Positions 1-8,333 of a DNA stretch of 64,000 nt are shown here, piece by piece. Under the pieces are notes generated by a model. It ran no database searches. It was not told the origin of the DNA and was given only the letters and a program-made list of their open reading frames with translations. Made by a program: the position numbers and the translations under genes. Origin of the DNA: Shimia sp. SK013 (GTDB lineage: Bacteria; Pseudomonadota; Alphaproteobacteria; Rhodobacterales; Rhodobacteraceae); contig NZ_LAJH01000005.1 in assembly GCF_001292625.1 (NCBI RefSeq), positions 124,001 to 188,000 on the forward strand, given 5' to 3'. Every line of letters begins with the position of its first letter. The stretch's first letter is position 1.

Positions 1-1447
1 CCACTTCCTTTTCGGGCATTTTGAACTCGTCGCCGAGCGTAAAGCCTAGAAGATCACCCACCAGACCCACGCAGCTGCCGCAGGAAGAGCCGGCTTTGGA
101 GGTGGATTTGACCGCGTCCAATGTGTGGGCGCCGTTGTTGATGGCGGCGATGATTTGTGCTTTGGAAATGCCGTTACAGCCACAGATTTCGGTATCATCC
201 GGTAAGGCTGCAACGGCTGCCATAGGGTCCAGGGGGGACCCTCCTTGGTAGGCGGGGCCAAAGATGAGCGTATCGCGCATCTCGGAGATGTCCTCGCGGT
301 CTTTGATCAGGCCAAAGAACCAGTTGCCGTCTGCCGTGTCGCCATACATGACGGCGCCGACGATGCGGTTGTCTTCAATCACAAGACGTTTGTAGACGCC
401 GCGTGCCGGATCGCGGAAGACGATGTCTTCGCGCCCCTCTGCGTCGGCGAAATCACCTGCTGAGAACAGATCACAGCCGGTGACCTTGAGCTTGGTGGCG
501 ACTTCTTTGTTCGAGAAAGCCGCCTGTTCGCCTGCAAGGGTTTTGGCGATGACTTTGGCTTGGTCAAAGATCGGCGCCACAAGGCCGAAAATATCGCCGT
601 TGTGTTCTACACATTCGCCAAGCGACAGGATGTTTTCATCTGACGTGACCATCTGGTCGTCCACATGGATACCGCGACCCGTGGCCAATCCGGCCTCAGC
701 GGCCAGCCCTACCGATGGGCGGATGCCGACGGCCATCACCAGAAGATCGCAAGGCAATTCGGTGCCGTCATCCAGCAAGAGAGCTTTGACCTTGCCGTTT
801 TCACCAAGGATTTCCTTGGAGTTGGCCGAGCATTTGACGGTGATGCCTTTGTCGACCAGCGCCTTGCGCAGAAGGTAACCGGCGGCCTCGTCCAACTGGC
901 GTTCCATCAGGTGGCCCATGATGTGCACCACGGTTACGTCGACACCGCGCAGGGCAAGACCTGCGGCGGCTTCAAGACCCAGAAGGCCGCCGCCAATCAC
1001 AACGGCTTTGGCATCAGGTTTGTCGCCAAGCGCGATCATCGCGTTGGTGTCTTCCAGATCGCGGTAAGCGATCACTCCGTCCAGATCATGGCCGGGCAGA
1101 GGAATGATGAAAGGGTTGGAGCCGGTGGCGATGATCAGCTTGTCATAGGCCAGCACGTCATCGTTGTCGGATGTCACGGTTTTGGCGGCACGGTCGATAT
1201 TGGCGACCTTTTGGCCAAACCGGCAGGCAACGCCGTGTTCCTCGTACCACTCGGCGGGGTGGGTGATGATGTCCTCAAACGCTTTGTCACCCGATAGGAC
1301 GGGGGACAGCATGATCCGATTGTAGGTGCCGCGCGGTTCGGCGTTGAAAAGGGTGACGTCATAAGCGTCAGGGGCGGCTTCGAAGAGATGTTCGAGCGCG
1401 CGGCCCGCGGCCATCCCAGCCCCGATGATGATAAGTTTCTGCGTCAT
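1..1447 (-). CDS. nirB: Assimilatory nitrite reductase [NAD(P)H] large subunit, 3' part outside window
   Basis: The minus-strand frame is open from the ATG at 1447 to the window edge, about 482 codons. It encodes the N-terminal part of NirB, which reduces nitrite to ammonium in the cytoplasm using NAD(P)H, FAD, an iron-sulfur cluster and siroheme. Visible parts are an N-terminal FAD-binding IIIGAGMAAG, a second nucleotide-binding VVIGGGLLGLEAA near residue 145, and a BFD-like [2Fe-2S] segment with ICGCNG and SCGSCVG near the left edge. The sulfite/nitrite reductase siroheme domain must lie beyond the edge, since the family is usually about 800 residues. The start overlaps the globin stop by 4 bases (ATGA), so the two are translationally coupled at the end of the nitrate operon. 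Confidence 0.93.
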   Translation of the reverse strand, partial: MTQKLIIIGAGMAAGRALEHLFEAAPDAYDVTLFNAEPRGTYNRIMLSPVLSGDKAFEDIITHPAEWYEEHGVACRFGQKVANIDRAAKTVTSDNDDVLAYDKLIIATGSNPFIIPLPGHDLDGVIAYRDLEDTNAMIALGDKPDAKAVVIGGGLLGLEAAAGLALRGVDVTVVHIMGHLMERQLDEAAGYLLRKALVDKGITVKCSANSKEILGENGKVKALLLDDGTELPCDLLVMAVGIRPSVGLAAEAGLATGRGIHVDDQMVTSDENILSLGECVEHNGDIFGLVAPIFDQAKVIAKTLAGEQAAFSNKEVATKLKVTGCDLFSAGDFADAEGREDIVFRDPARGVYKRLVIEDNRIVGAVMYGDTADGNWFFGLIKDREDISEMRDTLIFGPAYQGGSPLDPMAAVAALPDDTEICGCNGISKAQIIAAINNGAHTLDAVKSTSKAGSSCGSCVGLVGDLLGFTLGDEFKMPEKEV

Positions 1448-1869
1448 GTCTGTCCTGGTGACCCGCCATAAGCGGCGTCTTTCATCACGCCCGAAAGGGT
1501 CGTGTATGCGGTTTCCCAAGCGGCTTCGGTTTCAGCGTCGAAATCGTTGCCCAGCCCGGTTTTGAGCGTGTGGAGCAGCGCTGCTCCCACAGGTTCATAG
1601 TGATCAGCGGTCACGCCATAGCCCACATGGGTCACGGCGAGGTTTTGTGCGACTGGCACGATGCGATCCAGATCGCGCAGCCCTTTGACGACGGCACCCA
1701 AAGTGGCCATCAGCTTGGCGCCCTGCTCGGCCATGTCGCTATGGAAAAGCGGTGTGACCTCTGGGGCGATTTCAAAGAGGCGGGCATAAAAAATCTCTGC
1801 CGCTTGTGGCGCGATAGGGGCCACTTTTTCGAAACTCTGTTGAACCAATGTGATCTGGGTATCGTTCAT
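1444..1869 (-). CDS. Single-domain globin (bacterial haemoglobin-like)
   Basis: This 141-residue protein is a single-domain haem globin of the Vitreoscilla/flavohaemoglobin type. A globin fold is suggested by an N-terminal helix with FEKVAPIAPQAAEIFYARLF, a LFHSDM segment, and VTHVGYGV containing the likely proximal His. It has no reductase domain, unlike Hmp. It sits between nrtCD (5 bases away) and nirB (4-base overlap), so it is co-expressed with nitrate uptake and nitrite reduction. A role in scavenging nitric oxide formed during nitrite reduction, or in oxygen supply, is an inference from context. The family is clear; the substrate is not. Confidence 0.85.
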   Translation of the reverse strand: MNDTQITLVQQSFEKVAPIAPQAAEIFYARLFEIAPEVTPLFHSDMAEQGAKLMATLGAVVKGLRDLDRIVPVAQNLAVTHVGYGVTADHYEPVGAALLHTLKTGLGNDFDAETEAAWETAYTTLSGVMKDAAYGGSPGQT

Positions 1870-1874
1870 CTTTG

Positions 1875-3554
1875 CTACTCCGCTGCGATGGCCTTGGCCG
1901 GTTTTGCCTTTGGCTTCGCACCGTGCTCGTATTCTTCAAGAAAATCGAGCACATCCTGGCGGTAACGGTAGTAGTCTGGGTGCTCCAGCAGCGCCTTGCG
2001 GGTGCGTGGGCGGGGCAGGTCCACATCGACGATTTTGCCGATTGTGGCCTGTGGCCCGTTGGTCATCATGACCACGCGATCCGCCAAGAGAATGGCCTCG
2101 TCCACATCGTGGGTGACGCAGATCGCGGTCACTTTGGTGCGGTCCCAGACTTCCATCAGCACTTCCTGAAGCTCCCAGCGGGTGAGGCTGTCGAGCATGC
2201 CAAAAGGTTCATCTAGAAGCAGGAGTTTTGGCGACAGGGCAAAGGCGCGGGCGATGCCGACGCGTTGCTTCATGCCGTTAGACATGGAGTGCGCGGGGCG
2301 GTCCATGGCGTCACCCAGACCGACGCGTTCGAGGTAGTATTCGATCACGTCTTGGCGTTCGGCCATCGAGGCCTTCGGGTAGACTTTGTTCACGCCAATC
2401 GCGACGTTTTCCTTGGCCGAAAGCCACGGGAAAAGGTTGGGCGATTGAAAGACCACTGCGCGTTCGGGATCAGCGCCTTCGACGTGGCGGCCATCAAGGC
2501 GAATGCCGCCTTTGGAAATTTCATTCAGACCGGCCGCCATTGTCAGAACTGTGGATTTGCCACAGCCGGAGTGACCGATCAGCGAGATGAATTCGCCGCG
2601 CTGGATCTTGAGGTCAAAATCTTCAACCACGGTGAGCGGGCCTTTGGGCGTTGGATAGATTTTGTGCAGTTTGGAGAAGTCCAAAAAGTTGTAATCAATC
2701 ATGCCTTTCTGGGCATCTTTGACGGCCGCTGGCACGCCGTGGATCGGGGTGACGTCTGGCAGCACTTTGGTGCCTTCGGTCTTGGCCGCGATGCCGACAT
2801 CCATCAGGTATTTGGTCACTTCGGCGCGCAGTTTTTTGAACCCGTCGTGGTGGTTCATTTCGATGCGGTCGCGGCGGCGGGGGATGTCGACTTTGAACTC
2901 TTGGCCTAAGGTGCCGTCTGGGTTTAGCGCGATGATGCGGTCGGCCAGAATGATGGCTTCGTCCACGTCGTTGGTGATCAGCACACAAGTCTTTTTCTCG
3001 GCCTGCCAGATGGCCTCGATTTCGTCCGCAAGGTTGGCGCGGGTGAGAGCATCAAGGGCACTAAGGGGTTCATCAAGCAGAAGAACTTCGGGGTTCATCG
3101 CCAAGGCGCGTGCCACGTTCACACGTTGGCGCATGCCACCTGACAGCTCGGCTGGGCGGCGGGTGGCGGCGTGCGAGAGGCCGACCATTTTGATGTAGTG
3201 ATCGACCTTGGCCTCTTTTTCGGCCTTGGACATTTTGGGGAACACGCTGTCGAGCGCGAGGCGCACATTGCCGTTCACCGTCAGCCACGGCATCAGCGAA
3301 TAGCTTTGGAAAATCACGCCACGTTCCGGACCGGGACCAGAGATGGGTTTGCCTTTGAACGTTACATTGCCGGCGGAGGGCTTTTCAAGGCCAGCCATCA
3401 GGTTGATCAGTGTGGTTTTTCCCGATCCGGAAAAGCCCAGAAGGACGAGGAACTCGCCCTCCTGCACTTCCAAATCGATGTTTTTCAGAACGTCGGTTTT
3501 GGCGGTGCCTTCACCGAAGCTTTTGGAAACGTTTTCAAATTTCAGGATGCTCAT
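1875..3554 (-). CDS. nrtC: Nitrate ABC transporter, fused tandem ATP-binding protein (NrtC/NrtD type)
   Basis: About 559 residues carry two complete ABC ATPase domains in one chain. Domain 1 has Walker A GFSGSGKT (about residue 40), signature LSGGMRQR and Walker B LLLDEP. Domain 2 has GHSGCGKS (about 327), MSNGMKQR and LLLDEP. The chain energises nitrate import through NrtB. Unlike cyanobacterial NrtC there is no binding-protein-like C-terminal domain. The H-loop of domain 1 reads TNDVDEA instead of THDVDEA, and the signature of domain 2 has SNG instead of SGG, which predicts one canonical and one degenerate ATP site. The ATG at 3554 is chosen; a GTG at 3563 that overlaps the nrtB stop (GTGA) is also possible. 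It lies 5 bases before the globin gene. Confidence 0.93.
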   Translation of the reverse strand: MSILKFENVSKSFGEGTAKTDVLKNIDLEVQEGEFLVLLGFSGSGKTTLINLMAGLEKPSAGNVTFKGKPISGPGPERGVIFQSYSLMPWLTVNGNVRLALDSVFPKMSKAEKEAKVDHYIKMVGLSHAATRRPAELSGGMRQRVNVARALAMNPEVLLLDEPLSALDALTRANLADEIEAIWQAEKKTCVLITNDVDEAIILADRIIALNPDGTLGQEFKVDIPRRRDRIEMNHHDGFKKLRAEVTKYLMDVGIAAKTEGTKVLPDVTPIHGVPAAVKDAQKGMIDYNFLDFSKLHKIYPTPKGPLTVVEDFDLKIQRGEFISLIGHSGCGKSTVLTMAAGLNEISKGGIRLDGRHVEGADPERAVVFQSPNLFPWLSAKENVAIGVNKVYPKASMAERQDVIEYYLERVGLGDAMDRPAHSMSNGMKQRVGIARAFALSPKLLLLDEPFGMLDSLTRWELQEVLMEVWDRTKVTAICVTHDVDEAILLADRVVMMTNGPQATIGKIVDVDLPRPRTRKALLEHPDYYRYRQDVLDFLEEYEHGAKPKAKPAKAIAAE

Positions 3555-3559
3555 GGGGA

Positions 3560-4642
3560 TCACCGGTTGGATGTGAAGGTGAAGAGCGATTGGATCGCGT
3601 ACATCAGGCGGTCCAGCAGGAAGCCGATGATGCCGATGGTGAAGACGGCGACCATGATCTTGGCGAGCGAGGAGGAGCTGCCGTTCTGGAATTCATCCCA
3701 GACAAATTTGCCAAGACCGGGGTTCTGCGCCAGCATTTCAGCCGCGATCAGAACCATCCAGCCAACCCCAAGCGACAGGCGCAGGCCGGTGAAGATCAAG
3801 GGCAGGGCCGAGGGCAAGACCAGTTTGGTGATCTTGGTATATGTGTTCATTTTCAAGACTTTGGACACGCTCACCAGATCCTTGTCGATGGAGGCGACGC
3901 CTAAGGCTGTGTTGATCAGCGTCGGCCACAGAGAGCAAAGCGTCACGGTGATGGCGGAGGTCAGGAAGGCTTTGGAAAACAGACCGTCATCCACCGTGTA
4001 GGTAGCGGAGACAACCATCGTCACGATGGGCAACCATGCGAGTGGCGAGACCGGTTTGAAAATCTGGATCAGCGGGTTTACGGCGGCGTTTGCATATGGC
4101 GACAGGCCAGCCATGATGCCGACGGGTACGGCGATCAGTGTGCCGATCAGGAAGCCGAAGAAAACGGTTTTGATCGAAGTCCAGATTTGTTTGTAGAAGC
4201 TCGGGCTGCCTGTGTATTTGATATCTTTGACTTTTTCAGGCTGACCGTTGGCGATAAACTTGGCGTTACGCGCATCGACACGTTCAAGGAACTTGGCCTC
4301 TTTGGCGGCTTTGGCCTTGGCGTCTTCGTGCAGAAGCACGGCTTCGGTCCAGACCTCTTTCGGTCCGGGGACAGCGCCGAGCGAGGTTTGCACTTTGGGC
4401 GCGAAGTTGGCCCAGAGCATCAGAAAGACGGCGATGGCCAGAAGCGGCACACCCAACAGACGCCAGATCTCGGCGGCTTGGGCGCGCGGATTGTCACCAG
4501 CAGCGGCTTTGAGGAGAGGTGTGACGAAGCTAAGGCCGAGGACTTGGAACCAGCCGTCGGCCTTGTTGATGCGTGTGAAGAGGCGTGCGCGGCGTGCTTC
4601 GCGGTCTTCGTCAGCAATGGATTGAGGGTCGATTGTGGTCAT
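3560..4642 (-). CDS. nrtB: Nitrate ABC transporter permease
   Basis: This inner-membrane permease of about 360 residues belongs to the nitrate/sulfonate/taurine ABC family. The N-terminus is longer than usual: a soluble lead, a first membrane segment (LLAIAVFLMLWANF), then a Lys/Ala-rich soluble stretch, before the usual five-helix permease domain with the EAA-like loop near LPSALPLIFTGLRLSLGVGW. The ATG at 4642 is chosen because AAGGA lies 7 bases upstream; the frame runs back to 4705 without such a site. The next gene, nrtCD, starts at or just after its stop. Confidence 0.9.
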   Translation of the reverse strand: MTTIDPQSIADEDREARRARLFTRINKADGWFQVLGLSFVTPLLKAAAGDNPRAQAAEIWRLLGVPLLAIAVFLMLWANFAPKVQTSLGAVPGPKEVWTEAVLLHEDAKAKAAKEAKFLERVDARNAKFIANGQPEKVKDIKYTGSPSFYKQIWTSIKTVFFGFLIGTLIAVPVGIMAGLSPYANAAVNPLIQIFKPVSPLAWLPIVTMVVSATYTVDDGLFSKAFLTSAITVTLCSLWPTLINTALGVASIDKDLVSVSKVLKMNTYTKITKLVLPSALPLIFTGLRLSLGVGWMVLIAAEMLAQNPGLGKFVWDEFQNGSSSSLAKIMVAVFTIGIIGFLLDRLMYAIQSLFTFTSNR

Positions 4643-4725
4643 GGCTGGGTCCTTGGCCGGGAGGCCGTTTTGGCTGTCTGTTTTACGTCGGTATCGCATC
4701 GGCATTGCGACGGTGTCGTTTAGGC

Positions 4726-4786
4726 CGGGATGGCGGGTGGGTCGCTGGTTGCCCCGTGGGGCAACGCCGCCCCACCCGCCATCCCG
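4726..4786 (-). repeat. Nested inverted repeat between nrtA and nrtB
   Basis: A perfect 16-base inverted repeat (arms 4726-4741 and 4771-4786) encloses a second hairpin at 4749-4764 (stem TTGCCCC/GGGGCAA). There is no following U tract in the direction of transcription, so it is unlikely to be a strong terminator. It sits right after the nrtA stop. Hairpins here commonly protect binding-protein mRNA or lower permease expression relative to the binding protein; that role is inferred. Confidence 0.7.
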
Positions 4787-4798
4787 AGGGAGTGATCG

Positions 4799-6163
4799 TT
4801 AGCCCTGGATCTCGGTGCCGACGACGCGCTGTTCGCCTTTCAAGCCGATTGGCAGGCTGTCGAGGTAGGCGTTTGGCGCTTTGCCGTCATAGGCGATGCC
4901 GTCGATGATATCCTCGGACGGTGTTGGCGCTTTGTAGCCGTCGCTGTCCCATGGGAAGTCAGCCTCATTGGCCAGACCTTCGTCGACGAGCAGACGGGCT
5001 GCTTCGAGATAGATCGCAGGCTTGTAAACCGACTTGGCAGTCTCGTCGTACCAGCTGTCAGGCTTGGCTTCAGAGATTTGGCCCCAGCGGCGCATTTGGG
5101 TCAGGTACCAGATGGCATCGGAGTAGAAGGGGTAGGTCGCGTTGTAGCGGAAGAAGACGTTGAAGTCGGGAACCTCGCGCTTGTCGCCTTTTTCATATTC
5201 AAACGTGCCGGTCATCGAGTTGGCGATCACCTCGTAGTCTGCGCCAACGTATTCAGGCCGGCTGAGGATCTTCACCGCTTCTTCGCGGTTGGCGTTGTCG
5301 TTTTCATCGAGCCACATGGCGGCGCGGATCAGCGCTTTGGTCACGGCGATGGTGGTGTTTGGGTATTGCTCGGCGAAGTCGGCGTTGATGCCAAAGACTT
5401 TCTCTGGGTTGTTTTTCCAGAGCTCATAGTCGGTGATCACGGGCACACCGATGCCTTTGAAGACGGCCTGTTGGTTCCAAGGCTCACCCACGCAATAGCC
5501 GTAGATTGTGCCGGCTTCCATTGTGGCAGGCATCTGTGGTGGTGGCGTCACGGACAGCAGAACGTCTGCGCCGATCTGGCCGGTGATGTTTTCGGGGGAG
5601 TAATATCCCGGCTCCAGACCACCAGCGGCGAGCCAGTAGCGCAGTTCGTAGTTGTGGGTCGACACAGGGAAAACCATGCCCATGTTGAAGGGCTTGCCTT
5701 CGTCGGTGTATTTTTCGACGACCGGCTTGAGCGCGGATGCGGAGATCGGGTGAACTGGCTTGCCTTCGGCGTCATGTGGGATGTTTGGCTTCATTTCTTC
5801 CCAGATCTGGTTGGAAACGGTGATGCCGTTGCCGTTCAGATCCATCGAGAAAGGCGTGATGATGTGGGCCTCGGTTCCGTAGCCGATGGTGGCCGCGAGA
5901 GGCTGGCCCGCCAGCATATGCGCGCCGTCGAGTTGTCCGTCGATCACACCATCCAGAAGCACTTTCCAGTTGGCTTGCGCTTCGAGAGTCACGAACAGGC
6001 CTTCGTCGTCGAAATAGCCCTGTTCATAAGCAACCGCGAGCGGGGCCATGTCGGTGAGTTTGATGAAGCCGAATGTCAGTTCGTCCTTTTCGAGCTCCAA
6101 CTCGGCCAAGGCGGGACCCGCGAGCAGCGTCGTGGCCGCGAGGATGGAAGTAATGCGTTTCAT
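4799..6163 (-). CDS. nrtA: Nitrate ABC transporter periplasmic substrate-binding protein
   Basis: This protein of about 454 residues belongs to the NrtA/CmpA family of solute-binding proteins, which captures nitrate outside the inner membrane for NrtB/NrtCD. It begins with a Sec signal peptide ([20 protein letters not shown]) followed by mature sequence starting ELELEK. Family motifs include [29 protein letters not shown] and [12 protein letters not shown]. The ATG at 6163 has AAGGA at the right distance and gives a proper signal peptide; the longer frame up to 6409 covers the regulatory leader and is not protein. It is the first structural gene after the NasT-type leader RNA and terminator at 6205-6318. 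Confidence 0.94.
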   Translation of the reverse strand: MKRITSILAATTLLAGPALAELELEKDELTFGFIKLTDMAPLAVAYEQGYFDDEGLFVTLEAQANWKVLLDGVIDGQLDGAHMLAGQPLAATIGYGTEAHIITPFSMDLNGNGITVSNQIWEEMKPNIPHDAEGKPVHPISASALKPVVEKYTDEGKPFNMGMVFPVSTHNYELRYWLAAGGLEPGYYSPENITGQIGADVLLSVTPPPQMPATMEAGTIYGYCVGEPWNQQAVFKGIGVPVITDYELWKNNPEKVFGINADFAEQYPNTTIAVTKALIRAAMWLDENDNANREEAVKILSRPEYVGADYEVIANSMTGTFEYEKGDKREVPDFNVFFRYNATYPFYSDAIWYLTQMRRWGQISEAKPDSWYDETAKSVYKPAIYLEAARLLVDEGLANEADFPWDSDGYKAPTPSEDIIDGIAYDGKAPNAYLDSLPIGLKGEQRVVGTEIQG

Positions 6164-6204
6164 GTGTCTGTCCTTTGCGTTGCCTGTGGCGAGGCGGGAG
6201 AACG

Positions 6205-6262
6205 AAAAAAAGCCGCTGACCAGCGCCGAGGGAGGAGGTACGGCGACAAGTCGAGCGGCTTT
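6205..6262 (-). terminator. Leader terminator upstream of nrtA
   Basis: Read on the minus strand, arm 6262-6254 (AAAGCCGCT) pairs with 6217-6209 (AGCGGCTTT) and runs straight into seven U residues at 6211-6205. The 36-base apical region can form smaller hairpins (for example CGAC/GTCG at 6244-6253). It lies 41 bases before the nrtA start, so it should stop transcription in the leader unless prevented. With nasT upstream, this is the expected target of NasT antitermination. Confidence 0.8.
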
Positions 6263-6271
6263 GCTCTGTAT

Positions 6272-6318
6272 TTTCCCCAACTCTGGGGAAAGTATGAGTT
6301 GGAACAACCTTGCTCCAA
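6272..6318 (-). promoter_or_regulatory. Two-hairpin ANTAR (NasT) target RNA in the nrtA leader
   Basis: Two short stem-loops follow each other in the transcript. P1 is 6318-6299, a 7-pair stem (one G-U) with hexaloop AAGGTT. P2 is 6291-6272, a 7-pair stem with hexaloop AGAGTT. Both loops have A at position 1 and G at position 4, the signature known for RNA bound by ANTAR-domain antiterminators. The linker is 7 bases, and the leader terminator follows 9 bases after P2. With nasS and nasT immediately upstream, this is almost certainly the nitrate-responsive antitermination element. Confidence 0.85.
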
Positions 6319-6415
6319 ACTTGCTCTTATCTGGCAGCGTTCGCGGCGGCGCAGCAAGAGATGGGCGTTCATTTATGCTGCGATGCCGCATTGGTGCATG
6401 GGTTTGCACAAAAAT

Positions 6416-7594
6416 TCAGCGTTCTGGCCGGTCCGGGTCGAAAACCTGACCATCAAAAAAGCGATCCGGGCCGAGAATCAGTGTGCCTGAGTCGGTTGCG
6501 GCGCGGGTTGGTTCGGACAGCGCACCTTCGAGTTTTTCAGACGCAGCCGGTAAGTCGGCGCCAAGGGGGCCGAGGTGGCGACGGTAGAGATCGGAGCGGA
6601 AAACGGCGGCGGCCTTGGTCGCGGATTGCGCCCGGTCCAGACCAAAACGGGCCGCCATGCGGGCACCGATCCATGCGCCCTGGCTTTTCCATGGGAAGGT
6701 GGCTGCGCCAGCGAAGAAATCCATCATTTGTGGCACATGGCGCGACCGGCCGCGGGCGTTGATCAGGAGGTTGCCTGAGAGGGCGCGTTCGGTGATCTCG
6801 GCGGAGACACCGAGATATTCCGGCCAGCTGAGGATCTCGGCAGCGGTGGCGTGTTTGTCCGGCTGGTTCAGCCAACGGCCCGCTTTCCAGATCGCGCGCA
6901 TCAGGCGACCGGTGATGTCCGGTTCCGATGTCGCCCATTCATGGCGCACGGCAAGGACTTTTTCTGGCGCGAATTGCCAGATGGCCGCGCCGGGCAGCAG
7001 CAATGTGCCGCCACCGTTCTCAACTGTGATTGAGCCCCAGGGTTCGCCAACACAGAAGGCGTCGACCTCGCCGGAGGAGATGGCGTCGGCCATGAGCGGG
7101 GGTGGGATGGTGCGCACATCGAGAGCTTGGGCGGTATTCAGGCCAGAAGCTGCGAGCCAGTAGTGCAGCAGCTCGGCGTGCATGGAAAACGGGAACGGCA
7201 CACCGATCCGCAGAGGTTTTTTCAGACGTGCAAGCGCCGCGCCGGCGGCTTTGGCGTCTAGAAAATCAGGGATGGATCCAGCGGCGTCTAGCTGATCGGC
7301 GAGTGCGTTTGAAATGCCTATCACGTTGCCATTTATGGACAAAACGGAAAGCGCGTCGAATTGGGTGCGCATGCCGCCAAGGCCGAGCGCCATCGCGACG
7401 GGTACTGGCGATAGCATATGGGCGGCCTCGATCTGGCCAAGTGCAAGCCGGTCGCGCAGGGTGGACCAGCTGGGCGCGCTTTGCAGGGTCAGCGCGAGGC
7501 CTTCTTCTTCGGCAAATCCCAGTTCGCGGGCAATAATCAGAGGGGCGGCGTCAACAAGAGGCATGAAGCCAAGGGTCAGGGGAAGGGTTCTCAT
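6416..7594 (-). CDS. nasS: Nitrate sensor NasS (cytoplasmic NrtA-like protein)
   Basis: This 392-residue protein is homologous to NrtA (LGFMPLVDAAPLIIARELGF, AAHMLSPVP, FCVGEPWGS) but has no signal peptide, as expected of NasS. NasS binds nitrate in the cytoplasm and, when nitrate is absent, holds NasT inactive. The start overlaps the nasT stop by 4 bases (ATGA), so the two regulators are made together. It is followed by the leader with the NasT target hairpins. Its lack of a leader peptide and its position next to an ANTAR gene separate it from a second transporter binding protein. Confidence 0.92.
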   Translation of the reverse strand: MRTLPLTLGFMPLVDAAPLIIARELGFAEEEGLALTLQSAPSWSTLRDRLALGQIEAAHMLSPVPVAMALGLGGMRTQFDALSVLSINGNVIGISNALADQLDAAGSIPDFLDAKAAGAALARLKKPLRIGVPFPFSMHAELLHYWLAASGLNTAQALDVRTIPPPLMADAISSGEVDAFCVGEPWGSITVENGGGTLLLPGAAIWQFAPEKVLAVRHEWATSEPDITGRLMRAIWKAGRWLNQPDKHATAAEILSWPEYLGVSAEITERALSGNLLINARGRSRHVPQMMDFFAGAATFPWKSQGAWIGARMAARFGLDRAQSATKAAAVFRSDLYRRHLGPLGADLPAASEKLEGALSEPTRAATDSGTLILGPDRFFDGQVFDPDRPER

Positions 7595-8175
7595 GACAGC
7601 AGCTCCGAGGCGGTGACGAGGGCTTGGGCGACGTCAGCGATCTTTTTGCCCTGGCTCATCGCGGTCTTGCGGATGAGAGCGTAGGCGTCGTCTTCGGACA
7701 TGTTGCGCGCGCGCATGAGGATGCCTTTGGCGCGGTCGATGATTTTGCGTTCCTCAAGAGCGCGTTTGGTGGCAGCAAGTTCGGAGCGCATGCGCGAGAA
7801 CATGTGAAACCGCGCGATAGCGGCATCAAGAATGGGTTTGATGCGGTCGGGCTGCATGCCGTCCACGACATAGGCCGACACGCCAGCTTCGATCGCAGCT
7901 TTGGTCAGGCCGTCATCGGAGCGGTCCACGAACATGGCGACAGGACGCTCCAGCGGGGAAGACGCCAGCGTCAGTGCGTCAATCGCATCGCGGCTGGGGT
8001 TGGCCATGTCCAGAAGCACGAGGTCAGGGTTCATTTCAGCAACAGAGCGGGCGAGGCCGGTTGAGGCCGACAGAACGCGGATGTGGTGGTCACCGGTGGC
8101 CGCGAGGCTGTCGATGATCGCCTGGGCGCGGGTTTTGTCTGGTTCGACAATGAGAATGGTGAGCTTGTCGGTCAC
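7591..8175 (-). CDS. nasT: ANTAR-domain response regulator/antiterminator NasT
   Basis: About 194 residues comprise a receiver-like N-terminal domain (LTILIVEPDKTRAQAI, then DLVLLDM) and a C-terminal ANTAR RNA-binding domain (about residue 130 on: RALEERKIIDRAKGILM, then DAYALIRKTAMSQGKKIADVA). NasT binds paired-hexaloop RNA hairpins and prevents termination in nitrate-assimilation leaders. The GTG at 8175 is chosen because AGGA sits 7 bases upstream; the frame extends to 8259 with no good site. It is the promoter-proximal gene of the nitrate operon and is coupled to nasS. Confidence 0.93.
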   Translation of the reverse strand: MTDKLTILIVEPDKTRAQAIIDSLAATGDHHIRVLSASTGLARSVAEMNPDLVLLDMANPSRDAIDALTLASSPLERPVAMFVDRSDDGLTKAAIEAGVSAYVVDGMQPDRIKPILDAAIARFHMFSRMRSELAATKRALEERKIIDRAKGILMRARNMSEDDAYALIRKTAMSQGKKIADVAQALVTASELLS

Positions 8176-8333
8176 GGCTTTGTCCTGCTGGAGTGGCTTG
8201 CCCCTTTGGTATCGGGGCAAGGTCAGCGAGGGCCAGAGGGGGCGTGGGGTGTGACGCATGATTTGATTATTTTTTGGGCAGAATTCCTACGATTGCCGTG
8301 CGATTGAGCGAAATGAATGCTGCGACTGCACAA

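Noticed and set aside
60-1400. Several plus-strand open frames across the nirB gene
   Set aside because: They shadow the minus-strand nirB frame, which carries flavin and iron-sulfur motifs; they have no ribosome sites or known domains.
6164-6409. Longer N-terminus for nrtA
   Set aside because: The extra 82 codons cover the hairpins and terminator of the leader, and the internal ATG has a ribosome site and a proper signal peptide.
6394-6409. GTGCA/TGCAC inverted repeat before the nrtA leader
   Set aside because: Only five bases per arm and in the wrong orientation for NtrC; chance cannot be excluded.
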